From Atrichornis clamosus (Eukaryota; Chordata; Aves; Passeriformes; Menuridae), in the NCBI GenBank assembly GCA_013400975.1, contig WBMZ01009479.1:124001-188000 (forward strand): 64,000 nucleotides of DNA, in the 5' to 3' direction. The position numbers and the translations under genes were made by a program. Under the pieces are notes generated by a model. It searched no databases and was not told where the DNA came from. It worked only from the letters and a program-made list of their open reading frames with translations. This document shows, piece by piece, positions 36,641-49,514 of this stretch (its first letter is position 1; every line of letters starts with the position of its first letter).

Positions 36641-39454
36641 CACTCGTGTTTCTCCAAGCCTGGGAGCGCCCCCCGGGCTTTTTCTACCTCCGTTTTGGGG
36701 AGCACTGGCAGGAAGGAGGATGCTCTAAAACGTGATCCCCGCAGGTGATTGTGGCATCCTCTCTTCAGGATACTTTGCCTTATATCTCCCCACTCCCAAA
36801 ATCCCGCGTCCAGGACGTCCTGCCGAGTGTCAGCATAATGCTTTCAGACAAACCGAGCCCTGCTCTGCCCACAGCTATCCAGGGGTGTAAAAACCCTCCA
36901 GGGAAAACTTGCTTTTCCTCCTAGGAGATGCTGCTTCCCGCGGCTGTTACAGGCTGCTGCTTTGATGAGTTATGTGCTCTGCTGAGGAAAGATGCCACAC
37001 AGCAGATTTTGGATGGCCATGGAGGATGCCAAAGTCACCAGCACAGGTTTGCACCCTGGCTTTGGAGATGCCAATCTGTCTGTAAGGGGTGTTAGGGGTA
37101 TTCCCAAAATGTTGGAGCTGCCTTTCTCCCTTCCTTGGCATGGATCTGAAGAACATGTCAGCACAGCCATGGTAGGGAAGGTCTGTGGTGAAGTTTGTGG
37201 CTGCTTCAGCCTGCATGAGCTAAGTAGGGTCCATCTTAGCAATAATCAGCTGATGAGTCAATAAATCACATTCTTCCTGTGCTCTGAAATGTCATGGCTC
37301 AATCAAGCTCCTGCTCTGAGCTGTTCGGACTCCTGATTAGCTCCTAACAGAGTTTTCCCCAAGTGGCACTCTTCATTCCCAACTTTCATGCAGGACACAC
37401 ACACATTCAATGGATAAGGTATTTGCAGAACTCTTTTTATTGCAGACACTTTAAGAATTCATTTTAAATGAAATGGGATTTCAAAATTATCCAAATTATT
37501 CCTGTTTTTAATGTGTTCCATACTTCACCATGACTTTGTAAAGAAGTCGTGACAGATGCTTTCATTTTGTGGATGATTTACAGGAATTCACCTTCAGTGG
37601 CTGCTGTGTTCCCGGGGTTACAGGAACCCTTTTTGTCAGCTCTTTATTGCTTCTTTGCAATTATTTCTTTGGTACCAGGGGGTAACAGAGTGAGATATAA
37701 CCATGTGAATGTTCCTGTGAATACTTCTGATGCCTAAAACACACTGAGGAATATTTCTCAGCATTAGGAAATGCTCTAGCAAATTCCAGCAGAAATGAAG
37801 AGCAGAGAAATTAAATATTTTAGAACTGAGTGGCTGAGACCATTAATATACACCATCCCAGGACTCACGCAGCTGGGAATTACCGGGACCCTACAGCTAA
37901 AATCTCCCAGATCCTACATTTAGTGGCAGACTGGAGGCTTTCCTTGGGAATTCAGACCCAGAGACAATTAACTGATGTTGGCAGAGGTAAGGGATGTAGT
38001 GTCAGCTCACCACTGTCCCACCAACCCCCAGCACAAAAGACATTCCACACAATGGATCACTCCTTTCCAGCCCTCTGGATGTGATGCACCTTTCTCTTTT
38101 TTGCACTAACAGTATATTACTCAAACTTTATCTCATTGTTTTCCAGAGTTGATTATGAACACAATTTTTTACTTTCTTCTTTATTCAGACTTGCTGATAA
38201 GACTTTCTTTTTCCCCAGCAAATATCCAAAACCTTTCCTTGTTTACTCACAAAAGTCAAGTCATACCTTGTTTTTCTACTCCTTGATTGTCCTTATGAGT
38301 CCTAGTTTGGGCGGAGCCTTTCCAGGCAAAAAAATCATTCCATCCTACAAAAAGTGCATGAAAACCAGGGCTTTTTTTTTGAATAGCAACAGGGGTGTGG
38401 TGTTTTTGGGTTTTTTCCCAGCAGTAGTGGACCAAAGCAACTGAGCACACATGTCCTTTTAACACACAGGCTATCAGTGAAATTCCCTGTTACAGAGAGC
38501 AGCATCTTTCCCTTCAGCAGTTATTTGTATCCAATTGCTCCCTGAATAAATAATTTACTGGGACTTTGCATATTTATAGTTTTCTTAATTGGATCAGTTG
38601 TTAAAGTTAACAGTGCGCTGTCGGGACCAGCTGGGAGGTCTGGGACATGTGTTAGCCACACCTTGTCCTCTGGCTGTACAAATGTGTCCCCAGCCCCAGC
38701 AGGTGAGATGGCAGCGGCTTCAGCGAGTTTCTGGAGGGCTGAAAATAGAGAATGCCCAAAACACTGCCTGAAACATCAAATAAAGTCTCTTTTTTTGCAG
38801 GCAACCTGTGGAAAAGAAATGTATTGTTTTTACAAAAGCAGGCTCCTGAGGTCCAGCAGAGGTGTGCTTAGCACGAGCTAAGTAGAGAAACTGCTACAAG
38901 ACAAAAGCAGTAGGCAGGAGTTGTGGCTCCTCTTTTCCGTGTGAGTGCTGACATTTTGCTTCCAATCTGGGGTTCCCATTCCCTGCTCCAGTGTGATGTT
39001 TGCTGAGGGCACATGGAAAACCATATTAAACAGGATAGATGCCACCATGCATCAACCTCCCGTGCTTTTCCCCACTCCACAACAACAGGTAATGGTTGGA
39101 GCAGCTTTATAGCCCCCAAACTGATGTGCTGAGAGGTAGAGCCTTGCCAGTCACCGCACCTCATAGGTTTTATCTCTGGAGGCAAGACTTGTTTGCCCAG
39201 ATGTGTCCTCCTTGATTTTATGTTTGCTGAAAGAAAAGTGATTAGAGCAATGAGTTCTGGCAATTCTGTTATTTAAGGGAAGGCCTATTGATCCAGATAG
39301 CCATATCCTGATTATTATCCTTGTTCTTTTTACTCTGCATCGTTTCCAAATCTCCTTGGGCATTTGCAGGCACTCTCTGCTCTTATGGGTCTTTGTCAGC
39401 ATCAGGATTACTGCAGATAATATGTGGGGCTGTTGCAGAGGATCCCCCTTACTC
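36621..39454. other. Unique non-coding sequence
   Basis: No gene or repeat recognised between the minisatellite and the next CR1 end. Open frames reach about 130 codons on the minus strand (39263-38868) without supporting signals. Confidence 0.5.
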
Positions 39455-39560
39455 AATCATAGAATTATAGAGTTATAGAATCACAGAATGGCCTGGGCTG
39501 GAAGGCACCTCAAAACTCATTTAGTTCCAACCCTCCCAGGTATCTTCCAAGGTAGGATTT
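39455..39560 (-). repeat. CR1 LINE 3'-end fragment
   Basis: Antisense CR1 tail with an expanded octamer section: AATCATAGAATTATAGAGTT and ATAGAATCACAGAATGGCC, then CTGGGCTGGAAGGCACCTCA and TTTAGTTCCAACCCTCCCAG. The tail has one or two more octamer units than most copies here. Similarity becomes weak after 39540. Confidence 0.82.
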
Positions 39561-41341
39561 CAGCAGCACCTCCAGGTCCAGGTGAAGACCCTGTACCAGC
39601 TGCATTTCCAAAACTGTACAGACAAATGGTGGAAAGCAAAAAGAAAACATGCCTTGTCCAGGTGTTCACAGAAAAACCTCTGGAGAGGAAGGAATAGAGT
39701 CCTGAGGCAGAAAACTTGCTTGTGGGAACATCCCTGGATGAGGAACCTCACAGCAGTGGAAACCTGAGCCAGAAAATAAATACGATATTAAATATTTGTG
39801 TCTGATACCCTCCAGAGGAGACCCCTGTGTGAGTTGCACTCCAGCGTCACCAAGCAGGGTTTTGTCACTGCTTTTCTTCCTGATCATCCCTTTCACGTGT
39901 CCCTGGGTAGGAAAATAGGTAAATTATTGGCACTCTTTGGAAGGAAGGTGTTACAAAGCGCACACAGCCGTTTAGTCTGATCATGTTGACCACGTAAGCC
40001 GAGCTTCTTGCCAAGCCCATCAAGTTCCCTAAATTTAGAGTGCACAGCAAATCACAGAACAGAGAAATTACACGGTGATGATGCACCCTGTGAACAACGC
40101 GGGTGAGAAATCACTCCTGTGGCTATCAGAGATGAAATGCAAACTCTGTGCAGCCCAGTGCTCGTTTTTATGGCCCAGCATCCTGGCATGTTCCTCAGGA
40201 AGTGGCACCGTATGGAGCTGGATGTTGACGGCGATGGAAAACCACAATTCCAGAAGCAACACAGCTGCCTTTGTGGGCATTGATCAATCAGGTGAAAAGC
40301 TGAAAATGAAGGGGAAATAATTATGAATGATGATTATAATGATAATAATGACATAACAGTAATAAAAAAAAAGACTTGGAGAGGTTAAAGGCAAGGAGGC
40401 TGCTCTGGGTGTGACTCGAAGCCTGAGGAAATCCAGACCAACATTCCAGCATGGCAGTGAGGGGACGTTTTTTGTGCTAGAGGCATCTTGTTGATGTGTG
40501 CTGAGTTATGCAAGGCTCAGAAATTCCAGAATAGATGGTTGAAAAATATTAAATATATAAAGCACAATTTCTTTTCATCAAAACTGCTTCTAAGCATGTG
40601 TTAAAAGTTTAGCTGAGAGTCTGAATGCGTCCCTTTTCTGAAGGGCAGGCTGCAATAAGTGAGTTGCTGAAATTAAACATAATAACGTGGTGACTTTAAT
40701 GAGTTTTTAAATCAGAGGTGCACAAGTTACCCACATCTGAATTAATATTCAAAAAATAAGTGACAGAAAATACTGGATGAGGCACTAAGACGAACCAGGG
40801 GATTAGTTGTGTTAGAAAGCAGAATGGGGAAAGAAAATCATTGTTTATAAGGAATGGAAAAAAATAAGAGTAATCAGAGTAATGCTACATGTCATTAAGG
40901 AAGGGAATAAAATGAGAAGTGACAAAAGTTAATTTTTTTAAAAGGCTTTGGGGAGGATTTTAATACAAACAGCAAAAGCTTGTTATGGTATGTAACCCTG
41001 AAAAGGAAAGAAGCTGGATTATTGTGCAGGAAGGATATTTTAGAGCTTGGAGTTAATCCATATAAGGCCCAAACTTAATGGAAGTTCTGTTTCTTTTTTT
41101 TCGGAGATAAAAACAAGCACTGCAGAAACAAAATAAATTAATAAAGTGAAGGAGGGTATGAAAATGGAAATAACTTCATCAAGCTGCTGCATAAATGCAA
41201 ATTGCCTGAAACAATTTGCAGCTAAGAAAATCAACGAATGTGGCCACAAGAAATGACATCTGACACCATAATTTCTGAGGAATGGATCAAATTACAGACT
41301 GACAACTGCAGGAGAAAATAGGAAATGATGTAAGAAAAGGA
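39561..41341. other. Unique AT-rich non-coding sequence
   Basis: No gene recognised. An AAT/ATGAT-rich low-complexity stretch lies at about 40318-40372. Confidence 0.55.
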
Positions 41342-41461
41342 AAGGCTGGATGTGGCCCTGAGCAACCTGGTCTAGTGGAAGGTGTCCCTGCCCATGGCAG
41401 GGTGTGGAACAAGATGAGCTTTAAGGTCCCTTCCAACCCAAACCATTCTGTGATTCCATGA
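41342..41461 (+). repeat. CR1 LINE 3'-end fragment
   Basis: Sense copy of about 120 bases: AAGGCTGGATGTGGCCCTGA, GCAACCTGGTCTAGTGGAAG, GTGTCCCTGCCCATGGCAGG and the tail CCAAACCATTCTGTGATTCC ending in ATGA. The 3' end is complete. Confidence 0.92.
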
Positions 41462-42279
41462 AAGAGGAAGAAGCAGCGAACTTAACTTTTCCATTAAAGC
41501 CTCTGAAAATAAAAAAAGGGCTTTTTTCATGTTAACATGTGACATAATGGCATAATGCTTGAAATGCAGAAGCAAGCTGCATTAGCAGGAACTGTAATTT
41601 GCTGTGTCATTGGATGGGCCAGATGCTGCAGCACATGAGGTTATGGAAAGACATTTGCAGATGGCATCATCCCTATAAATTTTCCCACCAAAAAACTCCG
41701 TGGATAGTTTCTTTATAGAGCCAAAAATCTCAATTATTCTTGTATGAAACAATTTTGGAGTCCAACACATCTCTCTTGCACTCAGCATATGCCCTGTCTT
41801 GGAAATATTCATGAGTTTTGATCGCAGTCAAGTGCACAAATACATGGAAAAGCTTTCACGGAGATCCTCTGAGCGAGGTTGCTGGTAGTGTGGCTGAACA
41901 AAGCACAAATGCCACACCAGTCTTAATAAAAATGATAAAACTGGCAGCAGATCCTGCCAGTACAAACACACCGAAGTTTTAAGCTGATCTTTCTCACCCT
42001 CACTGTAACTGTAGGGAAGGGGAAGATGGAAGGCAAGGGAATCATGGGGTGAGATATTGCTCATCATGGCCCTTGTAAATTATTCCCCCAGAGGCCGTGA
42101 TTTCTTTGAGGAACATTCTCATTCTAACTCCTTTCCCACACTAATCACGCCTGTAATTTGTTCCGCAGATATCTGCGCTGGTGTGGCTTGCGCTCGGCCC
42201 CACCGCTCCCCTGGGATGGTGTGTCCCACTGAGTGTCCCTCTGGGGACGCCTGGGCCTGCCCAGGTCCTGCTGAACGAG
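41462..42279. other. Unique non-coding sequence
   Basis: No gene recognised. From about 42170 the sequence becomes GC-rich and may already belong to the CR1 copy that follows, although I could not match it to CR1. Confidence 0.45.
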
Positions 42280-42592
42280 GGCAGGATGGTGCCTGGGGGA
42301 ATCAGCTCCCCTCTGTGACCAGGGACGGCACCCAGGGAAGGGCTGGAGCTGTGCCAGGCAGGGTCAGGTTGGATATCAGGGAAAGGTTCTTCTCCCAGAG
42401 GGTGCTGGGGCACTGACCAGGCTCCCCAGGGAATGGGCACGGCCCCAAGGCTGCCAGAGCTCCGGGAGCATTGGGACAACGCTCCCAGGGATGCACAGGG
42501 TGGGATTGTTGGGGTGTCTGTGCAGGGCCAGGGGTTGGGCTGGATGATCCCTGTGGGTCCCTTCCAGCTCAGGATATTCTGTGATTCCATGA
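42280..42592 (+). repeat. CR1 LINE 3'-terminal copy, passerine-type subfamily
   Basis: A sense copy with a distinct 3' end: GTCAGGTTGGATATCAGGGA, GGTTCTTCTCCCAGAGGGTG, CCAAGGCTGCCAGAGCTCCG, GGGATTGTTGGGGTGTCTGT, GCTGGATGATCCCTGTGGGT and a terminal CAGGATATTCTGTGATTCC. I associate this ending with CR1 subfamilies common in songbirds, which supports a passerine source. Its 5' limit is approximate. Confidence 0.88.
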
Positions 42593-45340
42593 ACATCTTT
42601 CACTTGGAACCCTCTGATGGATGGAAGGCACCACAGCCTGGATTTTGGATTCAGTGCCCAAGGATCAGCTGTCCCAAGGAAGTCTTTCCAAGAAGAATAC
42701 TCAGTACCTCTTGCACATTTTTCAGGAAGGTGGTGGAGATCTTATGACTCACCTGGGAATCAGCAAAGCAGAACAGACAGTTGGGAACTCATTCTCTTTC
42801 TTGACAGGAGCCCACATTGAGCCATTTCAATGTAATTTCCTGAAATGAGGGCACAGTTTTTGGTCTTCCCTGCCTGGTGCTTCAGCAGTTTCTGCATCCC
42901 ACTGGGTTCCCTGGATTTTGCTGCCTTTAAAAGAGCAGAGTGATCCTTTCCTCAGACTCACAGTGGGGTGTGACCCATGGCAGAGCTCAGTGTGTCTGGA
43001 CATGCTCCAGCACAGCAGCACTCACTGAGCTTTAGCACAAACAGAGAGGCTGAGAGAGCAGGAGAAGATGCAGCTCTGCACCCACCACCCCAGAGACCTC
43101 CCTGGCCACACGGGGAGATGCCCAGGTACAGTGTGAGCTCTGAGAGCAGAGGGCTTTCAGCTTGCAGCCTTAGATTGAGGTGCCAAATTCCACCTAAATC
43201 CTTCTTTAGGTGATTTAATCCTGTATTGAGTCCAACTGAGCCTTCAGCTCTCTCTGCCTTAGTTCACCTGTAAAGCATTTCTGGCCTGGGGCTGGAAGGC
43301 TCTTGGAAGTGAGTGCCTGTTGCCTTTGGTTTGCAGCAAATTAGTCCAGCAGAGCCTGGAGAGGATTTTATGACTTCTTGGTACTTGCCAAGCCTGGAAG
43401 AGCAGCTCACAAACCCTGATGCCTTTCATTTCTGCCATAGGAGTATAAGATGTCACCAAACCAGAGCATAACAAACGATGTGGAGGATTTCTTTGCAGCA
43501 AGCAGCTTGTTAACAGAGTGAAAATGCCCTTCAGTGGCTCTGCTAATTGTTGGAATATTTTACAGTTGGGGAATTTTGCTTAAGAATCTCCCAGCTATGT
43601 AAGAACCACGAAAATAAAGGAAAACAGGTAAGAGCGAGCATTCAGGACAGACCTGTGTCAGGAGACAGGCTTGTTGGAGAGAATTAAAATCACGGTTTGT
43701 GCAATGGAACCAGACAGTGAGTATGCAGTCCCTGGCTATTTATAACTCACAAATAAGGCAAGCAGACAGCTAATATAGCCAGGGGCCAGCAGGAACAGAG
43801 CAGTGCAGCTTTATTAGCAAACCTAGGTGGACACGTCATTTGATATATCCATGTGGGAAAGTGTTTTTATGATCTGTATGTTGAAAAAGGTCAGAGCCGC
43901 TTTAAACATGAAATTAAATAAAATTAAACCTTATTGAAGATAGCTGTGTCCCTCAGGCACTCGGGGTCCCTCGGTGGCTTAAAAACATTAGTTGTAGAGA
44001 GAAGTGGGTTAATCACAGGGGATTTCAGTCTGTGTGGAAAAATCCAGCACAGCCAGATTTGCAATAGTTAGAGAAAGAAACATCATTTAGAAGCATATGG
44101 CAATTATCAAGCGATAGAGAATAATAGCTGCTTCATTATAAACTTCCGCACGCGGACTTTCTGACATGTGGACTGAAAAGCAATTCAGCCCTCTTAAAAT
44201 GCCACAGTCAAAATAATTAGATGGAGTTGTGATATCTCAGTCCCATGGACTGGGTAATTATCCAGCACAACCCAGGCCAGCAGCAGCAGAGGGGTTGGTT
44301 GGTTGAGTACACCTGTATTTGTGTCTCACGTAACACAGCTCGCCCCAGCCGATGACATTTCAGGTATTTCAATTTGCTTTTTGCTGCACTAGGTTTCTCT
44401 CCTGGAAATATTTGCAGGGATGTGCCATGGTTTGCCTTTGTGCTGAAGCCCCAGAGAGGCTGTGACCGTCCTGGGATGGCTCCTCTGCAGCTCCTGCCAT
44501 CCCTGGAGGAAAGTCACCCCATCCCAGGAGAGCGACACATCCCACGAGTGTCCCAGCAGCATCCACACACTCATCCTCTGCCTTTGGAGAGAAAACTTTG
44601 TCCTTGGTTAATAGCTTCATTTTTTCCATTTTTAACAACAACAACAAATTTATGAAGGAAGTCCATAGCTTTTCTGTCATTTTTCATATTTCATTAAAAA
44701 GTAAATCAGTGAAAAAAGGTTTAAACACTCCCAGTGACTGATCTTTTTTAATAAAGAGAAAAAAATATCAGCTTCTTCCCTTAAATGCTTATAGTTTAAA
44801 ATTTTCAAGAAATGCAAAATAGAGGAAAAAAGATAAATAGGCAGCAACTTTTTTGTGGTGTTTTCTTTGAAGGTGCAGCAATGGTCATGACTCAGGTAAC
44901 TGCCCATGGAATGATTTCCATGTGCATGGGAACCTGTGGCTGTTGGGACCAGCCTTAAAAGGACAAGGCAAGCAATTTTTATACTGATACTTTCAGACAT
45001 TTCTTTTTGTTTATTCATCCCTGTGCTCAATAGTAACATATTCCTTCTGATAATTTAATTGTTGTGCAAAATTTAGGTATTATTAGCAATGGTTTAGCCT
45101 CCCTCTGCATTATGCTGCATTCAAGTAGGCTGTTACTATCTTTGTCTCAGTAAGTTATTTTTCGTCAGGGAAAATATCTATCCATCATGATTATAAATAC
45201 AAGACAAATTATTAAGATCTCAAACACCTTTTATCCCCTGGAGGTAGGTGTTGATTTTTTAGTAGGTGTCAGTGAAAATACGTAGTTTCAAGAGCCAAGT
45301 CAATATAAACTGACTGCTGTGTTATTTTAAAATAACTGGG
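42593..45340. other. Unique non-coding sequence
   Basis: No gene or repeat recognised. The stretch at about 44030-44235 looks like a candidate conserved non-coding element and is listed as a finding. Confidence 0.5.
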
Positions 45341-45690
45341 ATCATAAAATCATAGAATTATAGACTGGTTTGGGTGGGAAGGGACGTTAAAGCCCATCCA
45401 GTCCCACCCCCTGCCAGGGGCAGGGACACCTCCCACTATCCCAGGGTGCTCCAAGCCCCCTCCAGCCTGGCCTTGGACACTTCCAGGGATCCAGGGGCAG
45501 CCACAGCTTCTCTGGGCAGCCTGTGCCAGGGCCTCACCACCCTCACAGGGAGGAATTTCTTCCTAAAATCTAATCTAAACCTGCTCTTTTTCAGTTTGCA
45601 GCCATTCCCCCTTGTTTTGTCACTCCATGTCCCTGTAAATAGTCTCCCTCCAGGTCTCTTGTAGCACCTCTAAGTCCTGGAAGGCTGCAC
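45341..45690 (-). repeat. CR1 LINE 3'-terminal copy
   Basis: About 350 bases in antisense: AAATCATAGAATTATAGACT, GGTTTGGGTGGGAAGGGACG, CACCTCCCACTATCCCAGGG, CTTCCAGGGATCCAGGGGCA, AATTTCTTCCTAAAATCTAA, CATTCCCCCTTGTTTTGTCA, and AGTCCTGGAAGGCTGCACAG at its far end. The octamer tail and body are well kept, which suggests a relatively young copy. Confidence 0.94.
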
Positions 45691-48600
45691 AGCTTGATCA
45701 GTGTTTTCTTTTTACTTTTCACTTTTAATCTTTTCATCTAAGCCCCTTTTTGATTTTTATCTTGACGTTGGGAAAGGCAGCAGCAGGATAGAATCAAAAC
45801 TAAATGTTTGTGTGCATTTGAACTCACCTTGCACTTCAAAGACAAGGGCAGCCAGAAATCAACCTTGTGCTGCTGCAGCCAGTGCTGGAAGAGAGAGAGC
45901 AGAAAACTTTAGGTTGGAAGGCAGAGATTTTAAGTTCTTTCATTTTTCTTTGTGCTGGAAATGAAAGGTCCTTCATCAGAATGATGCCAGGAGTGGCACA
46001 GCTTGTGACACCAGAGTTTTCTTACGAACCTCTCAGCTCTTCACCCTCTTCTACAGCACCATGAAATGAAACTCTTCTCGTGGCATCAATAAGAGGGCAA
46101 GCTGTGGTGATTACAAAATTGGGAGAAAATGAATTTCATCCATCAAAGCCTAACCTTTCTGCGTGCCTTTCTCACAGAGCAACCTGGAAGAATACAAAGC
46201 CCAGGGAAGAATGTGTAATTTTCATTTCTGTCACCGCTTTTGATCTGAGTTTTGTTGGGGAGTGTCACAGGGTTTTTATATTTTTAATCGCTCCTGGCAG
46301 CAAAATCACAAGGAGTCCACTTGAATAACAAAATAGCTTTGAATTTAGCCGATGGAAATCAATAACTTAATGGGGTAGAGTTTTCTTTTTGTTGGTGAAA
46401 AAAGCAGTTTTACCTTCTAGAAGCAAAGCATTTCAGCCTGCATGGGCTGTGTAAGACTTGCAAATGCGGGAGGATGTCATTGTTAAAAACAGAGGCCAAA
46501 TGCAGAGAGTGAGTGCAAACAGCCAGAGAAGGGTACAATGAATATCACTCAACACTTTGGACTAAAATGTTATTACCCATCCTAACTTTCCACTAAACAT
46601 TTGAAACTAGATATTTCCAGTTATCTTTCCTATAAGATCAGACACCTCTTTTTCTAACCTGAAATAATCCTATCATCTGTCTTCTAAAAAACAGGAATAA
46701 AACCAGATCACATTCTTAAAACCACAAGATCTTTTGAAATGCTTTCAGTGTCTCTAAAAGAATTATATTAATTCAAATTAATTCAGTTTCTTTCTTTTTT
46801 TTTTTTTTGAACTACTGATGCAGTTCTACTGGAAAATATTTATTCCCTTGGCTAAGGACAATGTTGACACCTTCTTTAATTCACATTGCTCTTTTGTCAA
46901 TGGCAAACCATAATATTTCCAGTGTATAAGGAGTGGTTGTTATACACCATTCTACATAAACAGGCATGAAAATAAATTTATTCAGAGAGAAAAGCAACGG
47001 TGGAACTAGGAGAAGGTTTCCATCCCTCTGAGCCAAATATTCTTCTGCTTAGACCAAAAAGCAGCACACCCCTCCCGAAAAAAAAAAGCAGTTTTCTTGT
47101 GCATCACCCACTACACTTGTCAAAATAAATTATATATTATGTACTTAGGAGAAGAGAATAACCAGCCAATTTCAAACAGCTCAGGCTAATTTAAAGCAAA
47201 TTAATTAATCTATGTCAGAAAAATACAAATAACCATCTTACTAATTTTTTTTGAAGCTTTTTATAACTTTGCAAGAGGAAAAAATTCAGAAGAGCAATCC
47301 ATAGCTGCAGATGCAACTGCCTAAAACATGAAGAAAATAATTTATTTCTCTGTGCCTCTGACATTTTTCTTGGGTAAGAAAGATATTTAAGCTTCACAGC
47401 ACAAATATCAAGACTGTACGACCTACATATTTCTGTGATAGACTCATTGTGTGTTTGACTCTGTGAGATGAAGCAGAAGAACCAGGACAGTCTTTTTGGC
47501 CCATCCTTTATGTATCCTTGGCAATTTTTTTAAGGGCAATGGTTTGTGTGCTTTCAGGTTTTAAAATTCCCTTGCAGGTTCTGTCAAGATGTTTTTCCTG
47601 CTTTGCACTGGCCATTTACAGGATGTGAGGAATCCATCCATACTTGCAGAACTCAGTGCTGTAAGAAGGAAAGAAAAGTAAGACAAAAGGCGGACAAGCT
47701 TTTATTTTTTTAATCTTGGACAATTTTTGGCTGGCTACAACCATCCTGGAATGAGCGGACCAGGCTGTGTTCTAGAGATAAACCAAAACTTTGAGTACAA
47801 GGAGTGTTTGCAGTCTGGATCTACCCGTGGGTTGCCATTGTAGGGCCTTTACTCCTCAGGGTAAGGCCATGGTGGCTCCACGGAAGGGGAAAGCAGAGGA
47901 GTGATTTTCTGCAATGTCCATGAAGGTCCAGAACCATCCATGTGTTAAAGTCTCTGCTCCGTGCCATGCCAGATTCCTGGAATGTTGGTCTGCAGGTGAC
48001 ACAACTCCTGTGGAGTGGAATGTGAAGGGCCAGAGCAGCAGCGAGGTGTGCAGCTCCCGGCTCGCTGCTCTGCCAGGCTGGGAACAAGGAGGACAGTGAG
48101 AATGTCACTCCCCAGAAGTCTGCACGGCGTGTGGAAGGGCTGGGCTCTCATCCAGGGAGACTCCAGTGGCAATCTCCAGCCAAAAGAGAGCTGGGGACCA
48201 GCAGCTCCTCCAAATTGATAAAGAAAGTGCACAAATGCAGGGCCTAGAGCCCGTTAGGGGATGCCAAGCAACTCAGAGACCCCTCACTGCTGCTGTGGGG
48301 TGTCGGTGCCCGTGACCCCACACTGCTGCACTCCCAGGTCCATGCCCAGACCACAGGCAGGATGGATGCTGCCTCCTCTCTGCCAGCTGGGAACACAAGG
48401 GACAGTCCCCAGCACACAAGTGGGACTGAGATTCCAGTGCCTAAAACTTCAGTCTCTTCTGGGGACTCCGAACAACAATTCCTTACTAAGAAGCCCAGCT
48501 GCACACATTTCTACCTCCCTGCCACCTTCGCTCCCAATGAGCCTTCAGAAACACCTTCCGTGAAAATACATAGTGATACCAAGAATTTATCAGAGGTTTT

Positions 48601-48773
48601 CTTCTAAAAATATTCTCATAAATAAAAAAAGTCACTTGCAGAGTTATTAATGAAGACTGTATAGGAAGAATTGCAAAGGTAGCCTGGAGGAAAATGCTGG
48701 CTTTATCCAGGTAAGCAGGTAACAGGTTTTACAAACTGCACACAGCTGGCATGGTGCTTATGCGTGTATTTAA

Positions 48774-48797
48774 ATATATATATATATATTTATATAT
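48774..48797. repeat. AT microsatellite
   Basis: An alternating AT run of about 16 bases, one extra T, and then another short TATATAT run. It is a simple repeat that is likely variable in length. Confidence 0.88.
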
Positions 48798-49023
48798 CTT
48801 TGTGTATACATAGAGAGAAACAAAACTAAATGTGCCAATGCCAACCCTCAAGCCCACTGAGGACCATTGTGTCCAAAATGTCCTCATGAAATGGAAAGCA
48901 AGGATGGCAAGGAGCAAGAACAGCAGCACTTGGTGAAGCTCCTGAATACCTGAATACAGAACCAAGGGCTTCTATTTCTGATCACTGATACAACAAAGAA
49001 CCTTTTTTTCATTTTTTTGACAG

Positions 49024-49493
49024 GGTTTTCTCAAAGATCTTCATCTCTGTCCCTGAATAGATTGCAAACTCTTCCGAGCCAGGAATCTCTCAAAATTGGC
49101 AATACCTACCATGATGAAAATGTGGTTTCAGCCGTTCCTTTGCTAAAATCAGTACCTCCTGAGACACCATCCTACATTCTTCAGATTTTTGGGAATCCAA
49201 GACAACTGGGGAGATATATCTTCCTGTGGAAAGGCTGTTGGCCTGAAGCTATAAGGAATGGTTCATCCAGCAGTATGGCTCCTGTTGTCATGGATATGTT
49301 GACGACAAATTTTTGCCCTAATGAGGAACAAAATGAGTTGATGTCTATCAGCACAGGCACCCCAGGGAAGTGTGATTTGTCACAGGAATATGGAGAAAAC
49401 CTGGAGGAGACTTCTGGGAAAGTGTTAACAACACTTTCTGGAAGAGTCCATGGGAGTCCTCTTGATACATCCCACAAACTCTGCTGGCACTGA
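49024..49493 (+). other. Exon-like open frame, product not recognised
   Basis: The plus strand is open for 158 codons from 49017 to the stop ending at 49493. The frame begins at TTG, not ATG, and no ATG near its start is in frame, so if it is real it would be an internal or terminal exon. Immediately upstream is a good acceptor-like signal: a pyrimidine run (CCTTTTTTTCATTTTTTTGA) ending in CAG at 49021-49023. The predicted peptide is rich in Ser, Thr, Glu and Pro and has no family motif or domain that I recognise. A GTGGGTATAAC word near 49570 could act as a weak donor. Chance is a serious alternative in 64 kb of sequence. Confidence 0.25.
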
Positions 49494-49514
49494 GTTTCTG
49501 CTGGCACTGAGTTG
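49481..49514 (+). repeat. 17-base tandem duplication
   Basis: CTGCTGGCACTGAGTTT at 49481-49497 and CTGCTGGCACTGAGTTG at 49498-49514, followed by a third partial CTGCTGG. It overlaps the stop codon of the open frame described at 49024-49493. Confidence 0.92.

Noticed and set aside
36272..36748. 158-codon frame across the 40-base repeats
   Set aside because: The period is not a multiple of three, so each unit is read in a different frame. This is not how coding repeats are built.
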